64,000 nucleotides of DNA from Bacteroidales bacterium (GCA_024695285.1 JAILIM010000103.1:1-64000), one strand, 5' to 3'. Positions 42,853-52,121 are shown, counted from the stretch's first letter. Numbers and translations are program-made. Notes: a model not told the origin generated them from the letters alone.

Positions 42853-43713
42853 ATGAACCATTATCTCAGAATTTCCGCACTGGCAGCCGCCATCCTGGTT
42901 GCCGCGGCTTGTTCTTCAACCAAAAAACTTTCCTACGGCCCCCAGGGCTTTCCTGTTATCGACCAGGGCGGCAAGGTCGCCATCGTAGCCCACCGCGGCT
43001 TCTGGAACTGCGAGCAGGCGGGGTTCAGCGAGAACACCATCGCCTCCCTTAAGGCCGCACAGGACGCCGGCCTCTGGGGCAGTGAGTGCGATATCCACAT
43101 CACCGCCGACGACGTGGTGATAGTCAACCATGACCCTTCGATCAACGGCAAGGCCATCAGCACCCACAAGTTCGCCGACTTCGCCCAGGACCTCCTGCCC
43201 AACGGCGAGCGCCGTCCCACCCTTGACGAATACCTTGTCCAGACGGCCAAGTGCAAGACAACCTACCTGGTCATCGAACTCAAGAAGCAGCCGAAGACCG
43301 AACGCGAGGACAGGCTCCTCGACCTGACCATAGAGGCCCTCAAGGCCCACAATCTCCTGGATCCGACGCGCGTGCTCTTCATCACTTTCAGCAGGCACAT
43401 GTGCGAGCGTATCGCGAAGGAATACCCCCTGTTCATCAACCAGTACCTCTCTTCCGATCCCATACTCAATGAGGATCCCGCCATCTACGCCGCCCGGAAG
43501 ATAAACGGCGTGGACTACCACAGGAAGATGTTCATCGCCCACCCCGAGTGGGTCAAGAACGCCCACGGCCTCGGCATGTCCGTCAACGTCTGGACCGTCA
43601 ACAAGGCCGAAGAAATCAAGAAGATGATTGAAATCGGCGTGGACGCCATCACCACCAATGAACCCCTGCTCGTCCGCGAGCTCTTAGGAAGCAACGAATT
43701 TAAAAAAAAATAG
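42853..43713 (+). CDS. glycerophosphodiester phosphodiesterase lipoprotein
   Basis: 286 aa. Lipoprotein signal (AAILVAAAC, then SSTKK). GDPD-family barrel with the catalytic AHRGFW (His-Arg), the metal residues in [13 protein letters not shown] and the second catalytic His in VIVNHDPSI. It hydrolyses glycerophosphodiesters to glycerol 3-phosphate plus an alcohol, probably at the cell envelope. The divergent glpKF genes point to a glycerol/phospholipid-scavenging locus. pgi starts 6 bp downstream. Confidence 0.92.
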   Translation: MNHYLRISALAAAILVAAACSSTKKLSYGPQGFPVIDQGGKVAIVAHRGFWNCEQAGFSENTIASLKAAQDAGLWGSECDIHITADDVVIVNHDPSINGKAISTHKFADFAQDLLPNGERRPTLDEYLVQTAKCKTTYLVIELKKQPKTEREDRLLDLTIEALKAHNLLDPTRVLFITFSRHMCERIAKEYPLFINQYLSSDPILNEDPAIYAARKINGVDYHRKMFIAHPEWVKNAHGLGMSVNVWTVNKAEEIKKMIEIGVDAITTNEPLLVRELLGSNEFKKK

Positions 43714-43718
43714 ATCCC

Positions 43719-45047
43719 ATGGTTAAAGTCAACTTACGCGGCTGTGATTCCTTCGTCAAGGATGCCGAATATCAGAAATATGTAGAAAAGGCCCTCGCCG
43801 CCTACGACGTGCTCGACAAGGAGACCGGCGCAGGCAACGACTTCCTCGGCTGGAAACAGCTCCCCGACGGAACGCCCGAATCCCTCATCCAGGCCTGCGA
43901 GGCCGTGCGCGACGACTGGAAAGCCCGCGGCGTCAACCTCGTGGTCGTGATTGGTATCGGAGGCTCCTACCTCGGCGCCAGGACGGCTCTCGAGGCCCTG
44001 AACCACCAGTTCATACAGGATTCCGCGAAACCCCGCGTGGTCTTCGCCGGCAACAACCTCTCCGAAGAGTATCTCGCTGAAATGATGGATCTTGCAGCGG
44101 CAAGCAACGTGGCCTGCATCGTGATTTCCAAGTCCGGCACAACCACCGAGCCTGCAGTGGCGTTCCGCGTGGTCAAGGAGCACATTGAAGGCCGTTACGG
44201 CAAGAAGGAAGCGGCAGGACGCATAGTCGCCGTGACCGACGCTTCCCGCGGCGCCCTCAAGACGCTCGCCACCCAGAAAGGCTACCGCACCTTCGTCGTC
44301 CCCGATGACGTCGGCGGCCGCTTCTCCGTGCTCTCTCCCGTCGGACTCCTCCCCATCTGCGTGGCCGGCTACGACGTGCGCGCGATGCTCAGGGGTGCAG
44401 CTGCCGCCAAGAAGCAGGTCAGCGTGCGCAGCGCCGAGAATCCCGCCGTGCAGTATGCCGCCATGCGTAACTTGCAGTATTTCGAGCTCGGCAAGAAGGT
44501 CGAGGTGCTCGTGACCTACAATCCCCGCCTGATGTTCTTCGGCGAGTGGTGGAAGCAGCTCTTCGGCGAGTCCGAAGGCAAGGACGGCAAGGGTATCTAT
44601 CCCGCGTCCGCCAACTTCACCACGGACCTCCACTCCATCGGCCAGTTCATCCAGGACGGCGACCGCTGTATGTTCGAGACCGTGGTCAGTGTAGAGAAAT
44701 CCAAGCGCAGCGTCATCATCGGCAGCGACGAGCAGAATCTCGACTGCCTCAACTACCTTGCAGGCCAGCACGTCGAGCACTGCAATGCGATGGCGGCCCT
44801 CGGCACCAAGCTCGCCCATATCGACGGCGGCGTGCCGCAGATTGAGATAGGCATCGAGCAGGTGGATGAGTTCTGCATCGGCGAGCTCTTCTATTTCTTC
44901 GAGGCTTCCTGCGGCATCAGCGCCTACCTGCTGGGCGTCAATCCTTTCAACCAGCCCGGCGTGGAGGCCTACAAGAAGAATATGTTCGCCCTGCTGCGCA
45001 AGCCCGGCTACGAGGCACAGACCGAGGAAATCTTAAAGAGACTATAG
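43719..45047 (+). CDS. pgi: glucose-6-phosphate isomerase
   Basis: 442 aa, the compact form of Gram-positives and many Bacteroidetes. Interconverts glucose 6-phosphate and fructose 6-phosphate. Seen: the SIS-domain stretch VVVIGIGGSYLGARTALEAL, ISKSGTTTEPAVAFRVVKE, DVGGRFSVLSPVGLLPICVAG and the C-terminal NPFNQPGVEAYKKNMFALL. It is joined to the phosphodiesterase transcript, linking glycerol 3-phosphate use to upper glycolysis or gluconeogenesis. Confidence 0.96.
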   Translation: MVKVNLRGCDSFVKDAEYQKYVEKALAAYDVLDKETGAGNDFLGWKQLPDGTPESLIQACEAVRDDWKARGVNLVVVIGIGGSYLGARTALEALNHQFIQDSAKPRVVFAGNNLSEEYLAEMMDLAAASNVACIVISKSGTTTEPAVAFRVVKEHIEGRYGKKEAAGRIVAVTDASRGALKTLATQKGYRTFVVPDDVGGRFSVLSPVGLLPICVAGYDVRAMLRGAAAAKKQVSVRSAENPAVQYAAMRNLQYFELGKKVEVLVTYNPRLMFFGEWWKQLFGESEGKDGKGIYPASANFTTDLHSIGQFIQDGDRCMFETVVSVEKSKRSVIIGSDEQNLDCLNYLAGQHVEHCNAMAALGTKLAHIDGGVPQIEIGIEQVDEFCIGELFYFFEASCGISAYLLGVNPFNQPGVEAYKKNMFALLRKPGYEAQTEEILKRL

Positions 45048-45076
45048 ACGATCCGCCGGAATTAGCTTTTCGTTCA

Positions 45077-45979
45077 ATGAATAAACACAGCTTGAAAGAG
45101 TGGTTTGCAGTCACTCGTTACTGGTCTTTCCCGGTGTCAGCCATGCCGGTTGTCGCCACATTCGCCTACCTTTGCAGCATAGGGATGGTGGAGTTTGCAG
45201 TCAAGCCTGTCGCAGTGTTCCTGCTCTGCGTGCTGGGGGTTGTTATCCTCCACGCAGCCGGCAACGTGCTGAGCGACTGGTCCGACCACCGCAGCGGCGT
45301 GGACAATGAAGAGTCGTGTCCGGTGCCGTTCCTGGTGTTCAAGCAGTTTGAGCCGAAGGAGTACCTCATGTTCAGCGCGGTTTTATTCGTGGTGGGTTGC
45401 TGCATAGGCGTGGCGATAATGCTGCTCAGCACGCCCAAACTGCTGATTGTAGGCGGACTAGGGGTGCTGCTGACGCTTGCATATTCGTTCCTGAAGTACC
45501 ACGCCCTCGGTGACCTTGACATCTTCATATTATTCGGCGTGCTGACCGTTCTCGGCACGACCGTCGCCATCACCGGCGATTTCTACTGGGACGCGCTGGT
45601 GCTGTCGCTGCCCGTCGGCATCATCACAGTGTCGGTGCTGCATGCCAACAACACCTCCGACACCGAATACGACAGGGCTGCCGGCATCAAGACCTTCGCC
45701 ATGGTGATCGGCGGCAAGGCTTCCAGCATACTCTACCGTATCTATATGGCCGTTCCTTTCCTGTGCATCATCGGGGCCGTGATCGTGGAGCGCCTTCATC
45801 CGCTTGCACTTATCTCGCTCATCGCCGTGATTCCTGCCTGGAAGAACTTCCGTAAGGCCGCGACCTTCAAGACTGAAGGTATCAAGGCCATGGAGGGTCT
45901 GGACCTCGGTTCTGCCCAGCTTCAGCTGGTGTTCTCCAGCCTCCTGTCCGTAGGACTGTTCGTTGCCGCATTCCTATGA
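45077..45979 (+). CDS. UbiA-family prenyltransferase, MenA-like
   Basis: 300 aa, about eight membrane helices. Two Asp-rich prenyl-diphosphate/Mg2+ motifs are present: NVLSDWSDHRSGVD and NNTSDTEYDRAAGIKT. The second resembles that of MenA (1,4-dihydroxy-2-naphthoate prenyltransferase), which would fit menaquinone-using Bacteroidota. Other UbiA members cannot be excluded because no men genes are adjacent. Coupled by ATGA to the CPBP gene. Confidence 0.75.
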   Translation: MNKHSLKEWFAVTRYWSFPVSAMPVVATFAYLCSIGMVEFAVKPVAVFLLCVLGVVILHAAGNVLSDWSDHRSGVDNEESCPVPFLVFKQFEPKEYLMFSAVLFVVGCCIGVAIMLLSTPKLLIVGGLGVLLTLAYSFLKYHALGDLDIFILFGVLTVLGTTVAITGDFYWDALVLSLPVGIITVSVLHANNTSDTEYDRAAGIKTFAMVIGGKASSILYRIYMAVPFLCIIGAVIVERLHPLALISLIAVIPAWKNFRKAATFKTEGIKAMEGLDLGSAQLQLVFSSLLSVGLFVAAFL

Positions 45980-46614
45980 AAGACGGCCGCAGACTCGCCG
46001 CTGCCGTAACGGTCGCCGCCCTGCTGTGGTTCTATATGTTCAGCCCCTGGACAAAGGGACTGACGAATTTCTGGGTCACGATGTCGGGAGCGGCCGTAAT
46101 ACTGACTTCGCTGGCTGTGGCTTTTCTGCCGAAGCCCCGGATAACGATTGAAAAGCCCCTTCTGCAGCTTGCAGGGGGCATAGTGCTGGCGTTCGCGCTT
46201 TGGGGGATATTCTGGATCGGAGACAAGGCTTCGGCGTGGATTTTCGATTTCGCGCGGCCGGAGGTGGATTCGATTTATTCGATGAAGAGCGGCCTTCCTG
46301 TGCCTGCCATAGCGGCGCTGCTGCTGTTCGTTATCGGGCCGGCGGAGGAGTTTTTCTGGCGTGGGTACGTGCAGCGGACTTTCGGGAAGTTGTTCGAGGG
46401 GCGCAAGTATCCGGCCGACCTGGCGCTCCTTATGACAGCGGTCATCTATGCGCTGATCCACGTGTGGTCGTTGAATTTTATGCTGGTTATGGCGGCGTTG
46501 GTGGCGGGATGTGTGTGGGGGTTCGTATACCGCCTCTGTCCGCGGGCCCTCCCCGCCCTTATCGTCAGCCACGCCCTGTGGGACGCATTAGTCTTTGTTA
46601 TCTTTCCTATTTAA
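45976..46614 (+). CDS. CPBP-family intramembrane metalloprotease
   Basis: 212 aa, several membrane helices. The Abi/CPBP motifs are complete: motif 1 GPAEEFFWRGYVQ (Glu-Glu and Arg), motif 2 His in ALIHVWSLN and motif 3 SHALWDALVFV. Relatives process prenylated proteins (Rce1) or take part in bacteriocin immunity. Pairing with a prenyltransferase gene is notable but no substrate is visible. Its stop codon touches the structured element beginning at 46614. Confidence 0.85.
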   Translation: MKDGRRLAAAVTVAALLWFYMFSPWTKGLTNFWVTMSGAAVILTSLAVAFLPKPRITIEKPLLQLAGGIVLAFALWGIFWIGDKASAWIFDFARPEVDSIYSMKSGLPVPAIAALLLFVIGPAEEFFWRGYVQRTFGKLFEGRKYPADLALLMTAVIYALIHVWSLNFMLVMAALVAGCVWGFVYRLCPRALPALIVSHALWDALVFVIFPI

Positions 46615-46733
46615 GCAGGTAAGGGTCCCTCAGCTCCACCTTCGCTTCGCTCGTCCCTCCCAAAACAGTTTTGGGTCCCTCCCATTCATAGGCCATGGGC
46701 GGCCACGTTCCGCTGAGGGACCCCTTACCTGCT
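46614..46733 (+). repeat. structured palindromic element, copy A
   Basis: Outer arms 46614-46634 (AGCAGGTAAGGG-TCCCTCAGC) and 46712-46733 pair over 21 bp with one bulge. Inside, an independent hairpin CCCAAAAC-A-GTTTTGGG sits between conserved segments TTCGCTTCGCTC-GTCCCT and TCCCTCCCATTCAT, followed by GGCCATGGGCGGCCAC. Copy B (58313-58439) has the same segments in the same order, but its outer and inner stems have different sequences that still pair. It lies between the CPBP gene and a converging gene, directly abutting a terminator. Confidence 0.85.
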
Positions 46734-46758
46734 AAAAAAAAGGCCGGCAAAGCCGGCC
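46734..46758 (-). terminator. intrinsic terminator of the hypB-DUF5692 operon (minus strand)
   Basis: Perfect stem GGCCGGC-AAA-GCCGGCC (46742-46758), followed on the minus strand by a run of eight T (46734-46741). It lies 20 bp after the stop of the membrane-protein gene that ends the operon. Confidence 0.85.
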
Positions 46759-46777
46759 AATAAATGGAAAAAGAGGA

Positions 46778-47875
46778 CTAAGCCACTTCGGCGCGGGCCA
46801 TGGAGTCTTTGTAGTATTTCTGGCCCACGAAGACGTCTTCCTTGTAGGGATTGATGTGACGCTTCTTGGAGACGCAGAGGATGTAGCAGAGGGCGACGGC
46901 GTTGGTCACGAGGGCCAGGGCGCTGATGATGATCATCATCGTGGGATTGGCAGCAACTGCGGAAGGATCGACGGTGGTGCCGATGGTCGCTGCTTCGCCG
47001 CCTGCAACGGTGTAGAGCTTCTCGATGGTGGTGACGCCCTCAGGATAGAGCACGGGCAGGGTTGCCCAGCTGTACCACTGGCGTCCGTCCTTGAAGGTCT
47101 CCTGGAAGAGCGGGAACACCTGTGCGAACATGCACCACATAGCGAGGGTGTTGGCACGGTTCTGGATCCAGCCGCCGCGGTTCCAGAGGAGAGCAGCCAC
47201 GGTCGGGGCGAGGAGCAGGGCGACACCGCAGTACCAGCTATGCGTAGGCAGGCAGTTGTAGGTGTAGGCGAAGTTCCATATGTCGTAGATGACGATGTAT
47301 ACCCAGGTCATGTCGGCCCAGATCATATCCTTCTTGTCCTTGGAAGGATAGACGTTCCACCATGCGGTCATACAGAAGATGTTGAGCAGGCCGGCGACAC
47401 CGTTCATCACATTGTGCCAGCCACCGTACTGCCAGACGCCTTCGGAGGTGAGCCACCACTTGTTCCAGCCCATCACAGCGCTCTCGAAATCGGAGACGCA
47501 GGCAATGAGGATGTTGATGGCCACGATGATGAACGGGAATGGTTTGAACCAGTGCTTGGCACCGATGCCCCACTTGTACTTGATCATCATGAAGCCGATA
47601 CACCCGGCCGTGGCCGCGTACAGCTTGGCATAATGGAACCATCCCTGCATATACACGTGGGTCTGGTTCTCAAGGGCCCACTGCGCTCCGGACTTCACGC
47701 CGATGAGGATAGCGAGGAAGTACACGGTCAGTGCGAGAGGCACGGCAAAGAACATGATGCATCCGCCAACCTTGGTGCGGCGTGCGAATTCATTCAGGAG
47801 GATGAGGCCGGCAAGGACTACCAGCAGCATTCCCCACTGTGAAAGGGCGTTAGCCCCATAAACTTGAAAAAACAT
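46778..47875 (-). CDS. polytopic membrane protein, DUF5692-like
   Basis: 365 aa with roughly nine to ten hydrophobic helices, many Trp and Tyr in short loops (HYAKLYAATAGC, GWNKWWLTSEGVWQYGGWHN, YIVIYDIWNFAYTYNC), and a charged C-terminal tail. It fits, from memory, the uncharacterised DUF5692 membrane family; I cannot verify this. It has no transport or enzyme motif I recognise. As last gene of the hypB-flavoprotein-hypA operon it could be the membrane partner of the flavoprotein or a metal transporter. Confidence 0.55.
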   Translation of the reverse strand: MFFQVYGANALSQWGMLLVVLAGLILLNEFARRTKVGGCIMFFAVPLALTVYFLAILIGVKSGAQWALENQTHVYMQGWFHYAKLYAATAGCIGFMMIKYKWGIGAKHWFKPFPFIIVAINILIACVSDFESAVMGWNKWWLTSEGVWQYGGWHNVMNGVAGLLNIFCMTAWWNVYPSKDKKDMIWADMTWVYIVIYDIWNFAYTYNCLPTHSWYCGVALLLAPTVAALLWNRGGWIQNRANTLAMWCMFAQVFPLFQETFKDGRQWYSWATLPVLYPEGVTTIEKLYTVAGGEAATIGTTVDPSAVAANPTMMIIISALALVTNAVALCYILCVSKKRHINPYKEDVFVGQKYYKDSMARAEVA

Positions 47876-47903
47876 AGGTAATTGGTATTAGTTAATTAGG
47901 AAT

Positions 47904-47930
47904 TGTCATTCTGAGCGTAGCGAAGAATCT
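47904..47930 (+). repeat. TGTCATTCTGA repeat copy overlapping a gene end
   Basis: TGTCATTCTGAGCGTAGCG and then AAGAATCT, a further copy of the dispersed repeat. Read on the minus strand it encodes the last residues (D-S-S-L-R-S-E-stop) of the small membrane protein, so the repeat appears to have replaced that gene's original 3' end. Confidence 0.75.
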
Positions 47931-48241
47931 GCATAACGGAGAGCCTTGCGGTTCTTCAGCAGAGCATAGACGGCCCAGGCGGCCGTCACGGCTACTGCCA
48001 TGGGCACACCGACTGCAAGCAGTTCGTGCCACATGACACCCCAGCCGCCTGCCTGGTCAAGAGCCGTGAAAAACGGGAAGCGCCAGGTCAGTTCACCGTT
48101 GATAATATGGTCGACGACCAGCATCAGGGTGCCGCCCCAGAGCATCTTTTCCAAGGCGGGAAGATTCTTCGCGCCGGGATTGCTTTTGCGAATGATGGTC
48201 ACGGCCACAGCCTCTGCCATCGGGACTAAAAAACAACACAT
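47906..48241 (-). CDS. small membrane protein in the hypAB operon
   Basis: 111 aa with three hydrophobic stretches (about residues 1-17, 32-48 and 68-90) and no recognised family. The C-terminal ...ADSSLRSE comes from a dispersed repeat, so the natural end may be earlier or altered. The start ATG 48241 lies 2 bp after hypA, implying co-translation. With the larger membrane protein downstream it may form a membrane complex; that is inference. Confidence 0.65.
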   Translation of the reverse strand: MCCFLVPMAEAVAVTIIRKSNPGAKNLPALEKMLWGGTLMLVVDHIINGELTWRFPFFTALDQAGGWGVMWHELLAVGVPMAVAVTAAWAVYALLKNRKALRYADSSLRSE

Positions 48242-48243
48242 AT

Positions 48244-48585
48244 TTAAACTTCTATTTCTTTGATTTCTACTTCATTGCCACGCAGCAGCCAGGTCTGGTC
48301 GCTGCCGCACTCGGGACATATCTTACCATGCGCGACGGTGCCGAATTCGGCGCCGCAGCCATCGCACCGGGTCACGGCGGGAATGACGTTGACCTTGAGC
48401 TCGCTGCCCTTCAGCAGCTCCTCCTTGTCGGCGGCCCAGCGCCAGCAGTCGGTCAGGTACTCGGGCACCACGGTGGAGACTTCGCCGATGTTCATCACAA
48501 CGGCATTGACGTGCTCCACGCCGTGCTCCTGCGCCGTCTCCTTGACGTCACGTATGATATAGAAAACTATCCCTAACTCATGCAT
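48244..48585 (-). CDS. hypA: nickel metallochaperone HypA
   Basis: 113 aa. Canonical MHELGIV start, whose first residues bind nickel in HypA, and two CxxC pairs for the structural zinc (CDGCGAEF and CPECGSDQ). It delivers nickel with HypB to [NiFe] hydrogenase, or in some species urease. No hydrogenase or urease gene is in the window. Its ATG shares one base with the stop of the flavoprotein gene (TAATG on the minus strand). Confidence 0.93.
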   Translation of the reverse strand: MHELGIVFYIIRDVKETAQEHGVEHVNAVVMNIGEVSTVVPEYLTDCWRWAADKEELLKGSELKVNVIPAVTRCDGCGAEFGTVAHGKICPECGSDQTWLLRGNEVEIKEIEV

Positions 48586-51413
48586 TATTGTTTTTTCTTA
48601 AACAAAATGCGGCCGGTGCGTTTAATCATGTACGGGAGTATGCCGCTGAACTTGTCTTCGGAAGTCACGAAATGGCTGGCCTCGGGATGCTCGCGGTGGA
48701 GGTGGATGGCGTCAAAGCCGCACTTGGTCGTGCAGATGCCGCAGCCTATGCAGCGGTTGGGATCCACCACGGACGCGCCGCAGCCAAGACAGCGGGCCGT
48801 CTCCTTGCGCACCTGTTCCTCGGTGAGGGTGAGGTGGTATTCGCGGAACGGATTCTCCTTCGGCTCCACGCCGGGCTCCTGACGGGAAGAATTGTCGTAG
48901 GACTCGACCACGATGTCCTTCTTGTTCAGTTCGATGAAATCACGCCTGTTGCGGCCGATGGTCATATGGCCGTGCTGTACGAAACGGTGGAGGGACTCCG
49001 CCGCTTCCTTGCCGGCGGCAATGGCGTCGATGGCGAACTTGGGACCGGTGAATACGTCGCCGCCCACGAAGATGTCGGGCTCCGCGGTCTGGTAGGTCAG
49101 CTTGTCTGCCACCGGATAGACTCCGCGGAAGAATTCAACCTTGGTGTCCTTCAGGAGGTCCTTCAGGAGCACGGTCTGGCCGATGGCGAATATGACCATG
49201 TCGGCATCGAGGGTGATGAGTTCATTCTCGTCGTACTCGGGAGCAAACTTGTGCTCTGCGTTGAAAACGGATGTGCACTTCTTGAACACGATGCCGCTGA
49301 CCTTGCCCTCGCCGAGCACTTCCTTCGGGCCCCAGCCGGGATTGATCACCACCCCGTCTTCACGGGCTTCGCGGCGCTCCTCGAGGGATGCCGGCATGAT
49401 GTCCTCGGTCTCGAGCGAGAGCATCGTGACCTGGGAGGCGCCGCTGCGAAGGGCCACGCGGGCCGCATCGATGGCGACGTTTCCGCCGCCCACCACGACC
49501 ACCTTGCCGCTGACCTTCACCTTTCCGCAATTGGCTTCGTGGAGGAAGTCGATGGCGGTGGTGGTGCCTTCGAGAGTCTCGCCGGGGATTCCGGGAAGGC
49601 GGCCGCCCTGGCAGCCGATCGCCACGTAGAAGCCCTTGTAGCCCTGCTCGCGCAACTGTGCTATGGTGATGTCCTTGCCCACCTCGACGCCGGTCTTGAT
49701 ATCGACGCCGATTTCGCGCATAATGTCGATTTCAGCCTTGATGACGTCTTTCTCGAGCTTGTATGAAGGTATGCCGTAGCGGAGCATTCCGCCGGGCTCT
49801 TCGTTCTTTTCGAACACCGTGGGAAGATAGCCCATCGACGCCAGGTAGTAGGCGCAGCTGAGGCCGGCGGGGCCGCCTCCGATGATGGCAATCTTCTCGT
49901 CCCAGCGCTCCTGCACGCTGGAAGCTATGTTGATTTCCGGCACGAAGCGGTGCTCTGCATTGAGGTCCTGCTCAGCGATGAATTTCTTGACGGCGTCGAT
50001 CGAGACCGGCTGGTCGATTGTGCCGCGGGTGCAGGCGTCTTCGCAGCGGCGGTTGCAGATGCGGCCGCAGACCGCCGGGAAAGGATTCTCGCGCTTGATC
50101 AGCTCAAGAGCCTCCCTGTACTTGCCCTCGGCTGCCTTCTTGAGGTAGCCCTGGACGGCAATGTGGGCCGGACAGGCTGTCTTGCAGGGCGAGGTGCCGG
50201 TCGGGTAGCAGTTGATGCGGTTCTTGTCACGATAATCTTCTGACCACTTCTCCGGACCCCACTTGACGGCGTCGGGAAGCTCCTGGCGGGGATACTCTAT
50301 GGCGCCCTTGCTGGTGCAGAGCTTCTGGCCGAGCTTCACGGCGCCTGCGGGGCAGTATTCCACGCAGCGACCGCAGGCCACGCAGTTCTGCGGCTCAACC
50401 TTGGCCACATAGGCACTGCGGGACATATTGGGCGTATTGAACAGCTGCGAAGTACGCAATGCGTTGCATATCTTCACGTTACAGTTGCAGATCGCGAAAA
50501 TCTTGCCTTCGCCGTCGATGTTGGTCACCTGGTGGACGAAACCGTTGTCTTCGGCAATCTTTAGTATCTTCATGCACTCGTCGTAGGTGATGTAGTGGCC
50601 GCGCCCGGTCTCAGCCAGGTAGTCGGCCATGTCGCCCACTCCGATGCACCAGTCGCGGTAGTCGTCGGCGCAGCCCTCGTCGAGTTTCTTGCGGCCGTAG
50701 CGGCAGGAGCAGATGCCCACGCCGAGGTGCCCTTCATACTTCTTCAGCCAGTATGAAATGTGCTCGATGTCAATGGACTGGTTCTCCATGCTGATGGCCT
50801 TCTCCACCGGAATCACGTGCATGCCAATGCCCGAACCGCCCATGGGGACCATCGGGGTTATCTTCTCCAGCGGGAGGAAGGTCATGCGCTCGAAGAACAT
50901 CGCGAGCTCCGGATGCTTGTCCATGAGCTCCGTGTTCATATTGGTGTACTCCGCGGAACCGGGCACGAACATAGGGACCCAGTAGATGCGGTCCTCACGG
51001 TTGTAGGTGGTGCCGGGCACCGGGCCGTCCTTGGTGTACTTGTCGCCGTAGTCGTACTCCAGCATACCGAAATACGCCAGCTTGTCGAGCAGATCGTCGA
51101 AAGACTTGTCGTCCGGGGTGTAGTGCTTCTCAGCATTCCACTGGTGGAGCAGGGCGTAGGAGCGGTGCTCCCTGACCTTGAAGAAATTGGGCGGCAGCAT
51201 GTCCAGAAGAAGGTCGAGAGCCGCTTCCCTTGTCGCGGCGTCCATCTCGTCCTCGAATATGCAGGCAAGACCCCAGTACTCGGGGGCGTCGGATGTCATC
51301 TTGACCTTGCCGGGGACACGGTCGGTGACGTGGCGGACAAACTTCAGCAGTTTCGGGTTCGGGTTCTTGTCCCCTTTGTGCTTGGGGACATAACGGGTTG
51401 ATATTTCAGGCAT
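48585..51413 (-). CDS. Fe-S flavoprotein oxidoreductase with GltD/NfnB-type domain
   Basis: 942 aa. The N-terminal ~340 residues hold an unusual Cys-rich region (GICSCRYGRKK, CADDYRDWC, ICNCNVKICN) leading to a ferredoxin motif CVACGRCVEYCPAGA. Then follows the GltD-type helical Fe-S domain (CPAHIAVQGYLKKAAEGKYR, CGRICNRRCEDAC), FAD binding IAIIGGGPAGLSCAYYLA, NADPH binding VVVVGGGNVAIDAARVALR and the FAD-contacting IFVGGDVFTGP. A last Fe-S motif CIGCGICTTKCGFDAIH closes the protein. It probably passes electrons between NAD(P)H and ferredoxin or a partner. Its place between hypB and hypA suggests a nickel-enzyme or electron-bifurcating context, not proven. Confidence 0.85.
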   Translation of the reverse strand: MPEISTRYVPKHKGDKNPNPKLLKFVRHVTDRVPGKVKMTSDAPEYWGLACIFEDEMDAATREAALDLLLDMLPPNFFKVREHRSYALLHQWNAEKHYTPDDKSFDDLLDKLAYFGMLEYDYGDKYTKDGPVPGTTYNREDRIYWVPMFVPGSAEYTNMNTELMDKHPELAMFFERMTFLPLEKITPMVPMGGSGIGMHVIPVEKAISMENQSIDIEHISYWLKKYEGHLGVGICSCRYGRKKLDEGCADDYRDWCIGVGDMADYLAETGRGHYITYDECMKILKIAEDNGFVHQVTNIDGEGKIFAICNCNVKICNALRTSQLFNTPNMSRSAYVAKVEPQNCVACGRCVEYCPAGAVKLGQKLCTSKGAIEYPRQELPDAVKWGPEKWSEDYRDKNRINCYPTGTSPCKTACPAHIAVQGYLKKAAEGKYREALELIKRENPFPAVCGRICNRRCEDACTRGTIDQPVSIDAVKKFIAEQDLNAEHRFVPEINIASSVQERWDEKIAIIGGGPAGLSCAYYLASMGYLPTVFEKNEEPGGMLRYGIPSYKLEKDVIKAEIDIMREIGVDIKTGVEVGKDITIAQLREQGYKGFYVAIGCQGGRLPGIPGETLEGTTTAIDFLHEANCGKVKVSGKVVVVGGGNVAIDAARVALRSGASQVTMLSLETEDIMPASLEERREAREDGVVINPGWGPKEVLGEGKVSGIVFKKCTSVFNAEHKFAPEYDENELITLDADMVIFAIGQTVLLKDLLKDTKVEFFRGVYPVADKLTYQTAEPDIFVGGDVFTGPKFAIDAIAAGKEAAESLHRFVQHGHMTIGRNRRDFIELNKKDIVVESYDNSSRQEPGVEPKENPFREYHLTLTEEQVRKETARCLGCGASVVDPNRCIGCGICTTKCGFDAIHLHREHPEASHFVTSEDKFSGILPYMIKRTGRILFKKKQ

Positions 51414-51422
51414 ATCGGTTAT

Positions 51423-52094
51423 TTAGTGTTTCCAGTTTTCCAGTTCGCGCAGCACCCAACCGGCAAGTTCGTCTATACCTTCTCCGGTTTTCGCGCACAA
51501 AGGTATGACTTCGGCTTGCGGGTTGCGCATCCTGATGTACCGCTTGCATTTCCCAATGTCGAAATCGAAATACGGCAGCACGTCTATCTTGTTGATGACC
51601 ACAAGGTTGCAGACGGAGAACATCAGGGGGTACTTGAGCGGCTTGTCCTCCCCTTCCGGCACGGAAAGTATCATCATGTTGCGGGAGGCGCCGGTGTCGA
51701 ATTCAGCGGGGCACACGAGGTTGCCGACATTCTCGAGTATCACGAGGTCGGTCCCGGACATGTCGAGGCCGGCGAGGCCCTGGCGGGTCATTTCGGCGTC
51801 CAGGTGGCACATGCCGCCCGTGTGGAGCTGGATTGACTGTATTCCGGTGGCGTCTTTGATCTTGACCGCATCGACGTCGCTGTCGATGTCGGCCTCCATC
51901 ACGGCCACGCGGACCTTGTCTTTGATTCTGTTTATCAGTTTGATGAGCGTCGTGGTCTTGCCGCTGCCCGGGGATGACATCAGGTTCAGGAGAAAAACCC
52001 CCTTTGCCTTCAGTTCCTCGCGGAGAAGGTCTGCATCCTTGTCGTTGTCGGCGAAAACGCTCTTCTTTATTTCAATTACCTTCACAGGGTCCAT
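51423..52094 (-). CDS. hypB: hydrogenase nickel incorporation GTPase HypB
   Basis: 223 aa. SIMIBI-class GTPase that drives nickel insertion. Seen: the P-loop MSSPGSGKTTTLIKLI, the switch EADIDSDVDAVKI, the metal-site GGMCHLDAEM with Cys and His, ENVGNLVCPAEFD and the guanine-specificity INKIDVLPYF. There is no N-terminal Cys motif or His-rich stretch, so it lacks the extra nickel store of some HypBs. It heads the operon with the flavoprotein 9 bp downstream. Confidence 0.95.
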   Translation of the reverse strand: MDPVKVIEIKKSVFADNDKDADLLREELKAKGVFLLNLMSSPGSGKTTTLIKLINRIKDKVRVAVMEADIDSDVDAVKIKDATGIQSIQLHTGGMCHLDAEMTRQGLAGLDMSGTDLVILENVGNLVCPAEFDTGASRNMMILSVPEGEDKPLKYPLMFSVCNLVVINKIDVLPYFDFDIGKCKRYIRMRNPQAEVIPLCAKTGEGIDELAGWVLRELENWKH

Positions 52095-52121
52095 AGTGTC
52101 ATCAATTGCGTGGTGACGGCA

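Noticed and set aside
48585..51413. glutamate synthase small subunit (GltD)
   Set aside because: It shares the GltD domain, but the long N-terminal Cys-rich region, the extra ferredoxin motifs and the hypA/hypB neighbours, with no gltB, do not fit.
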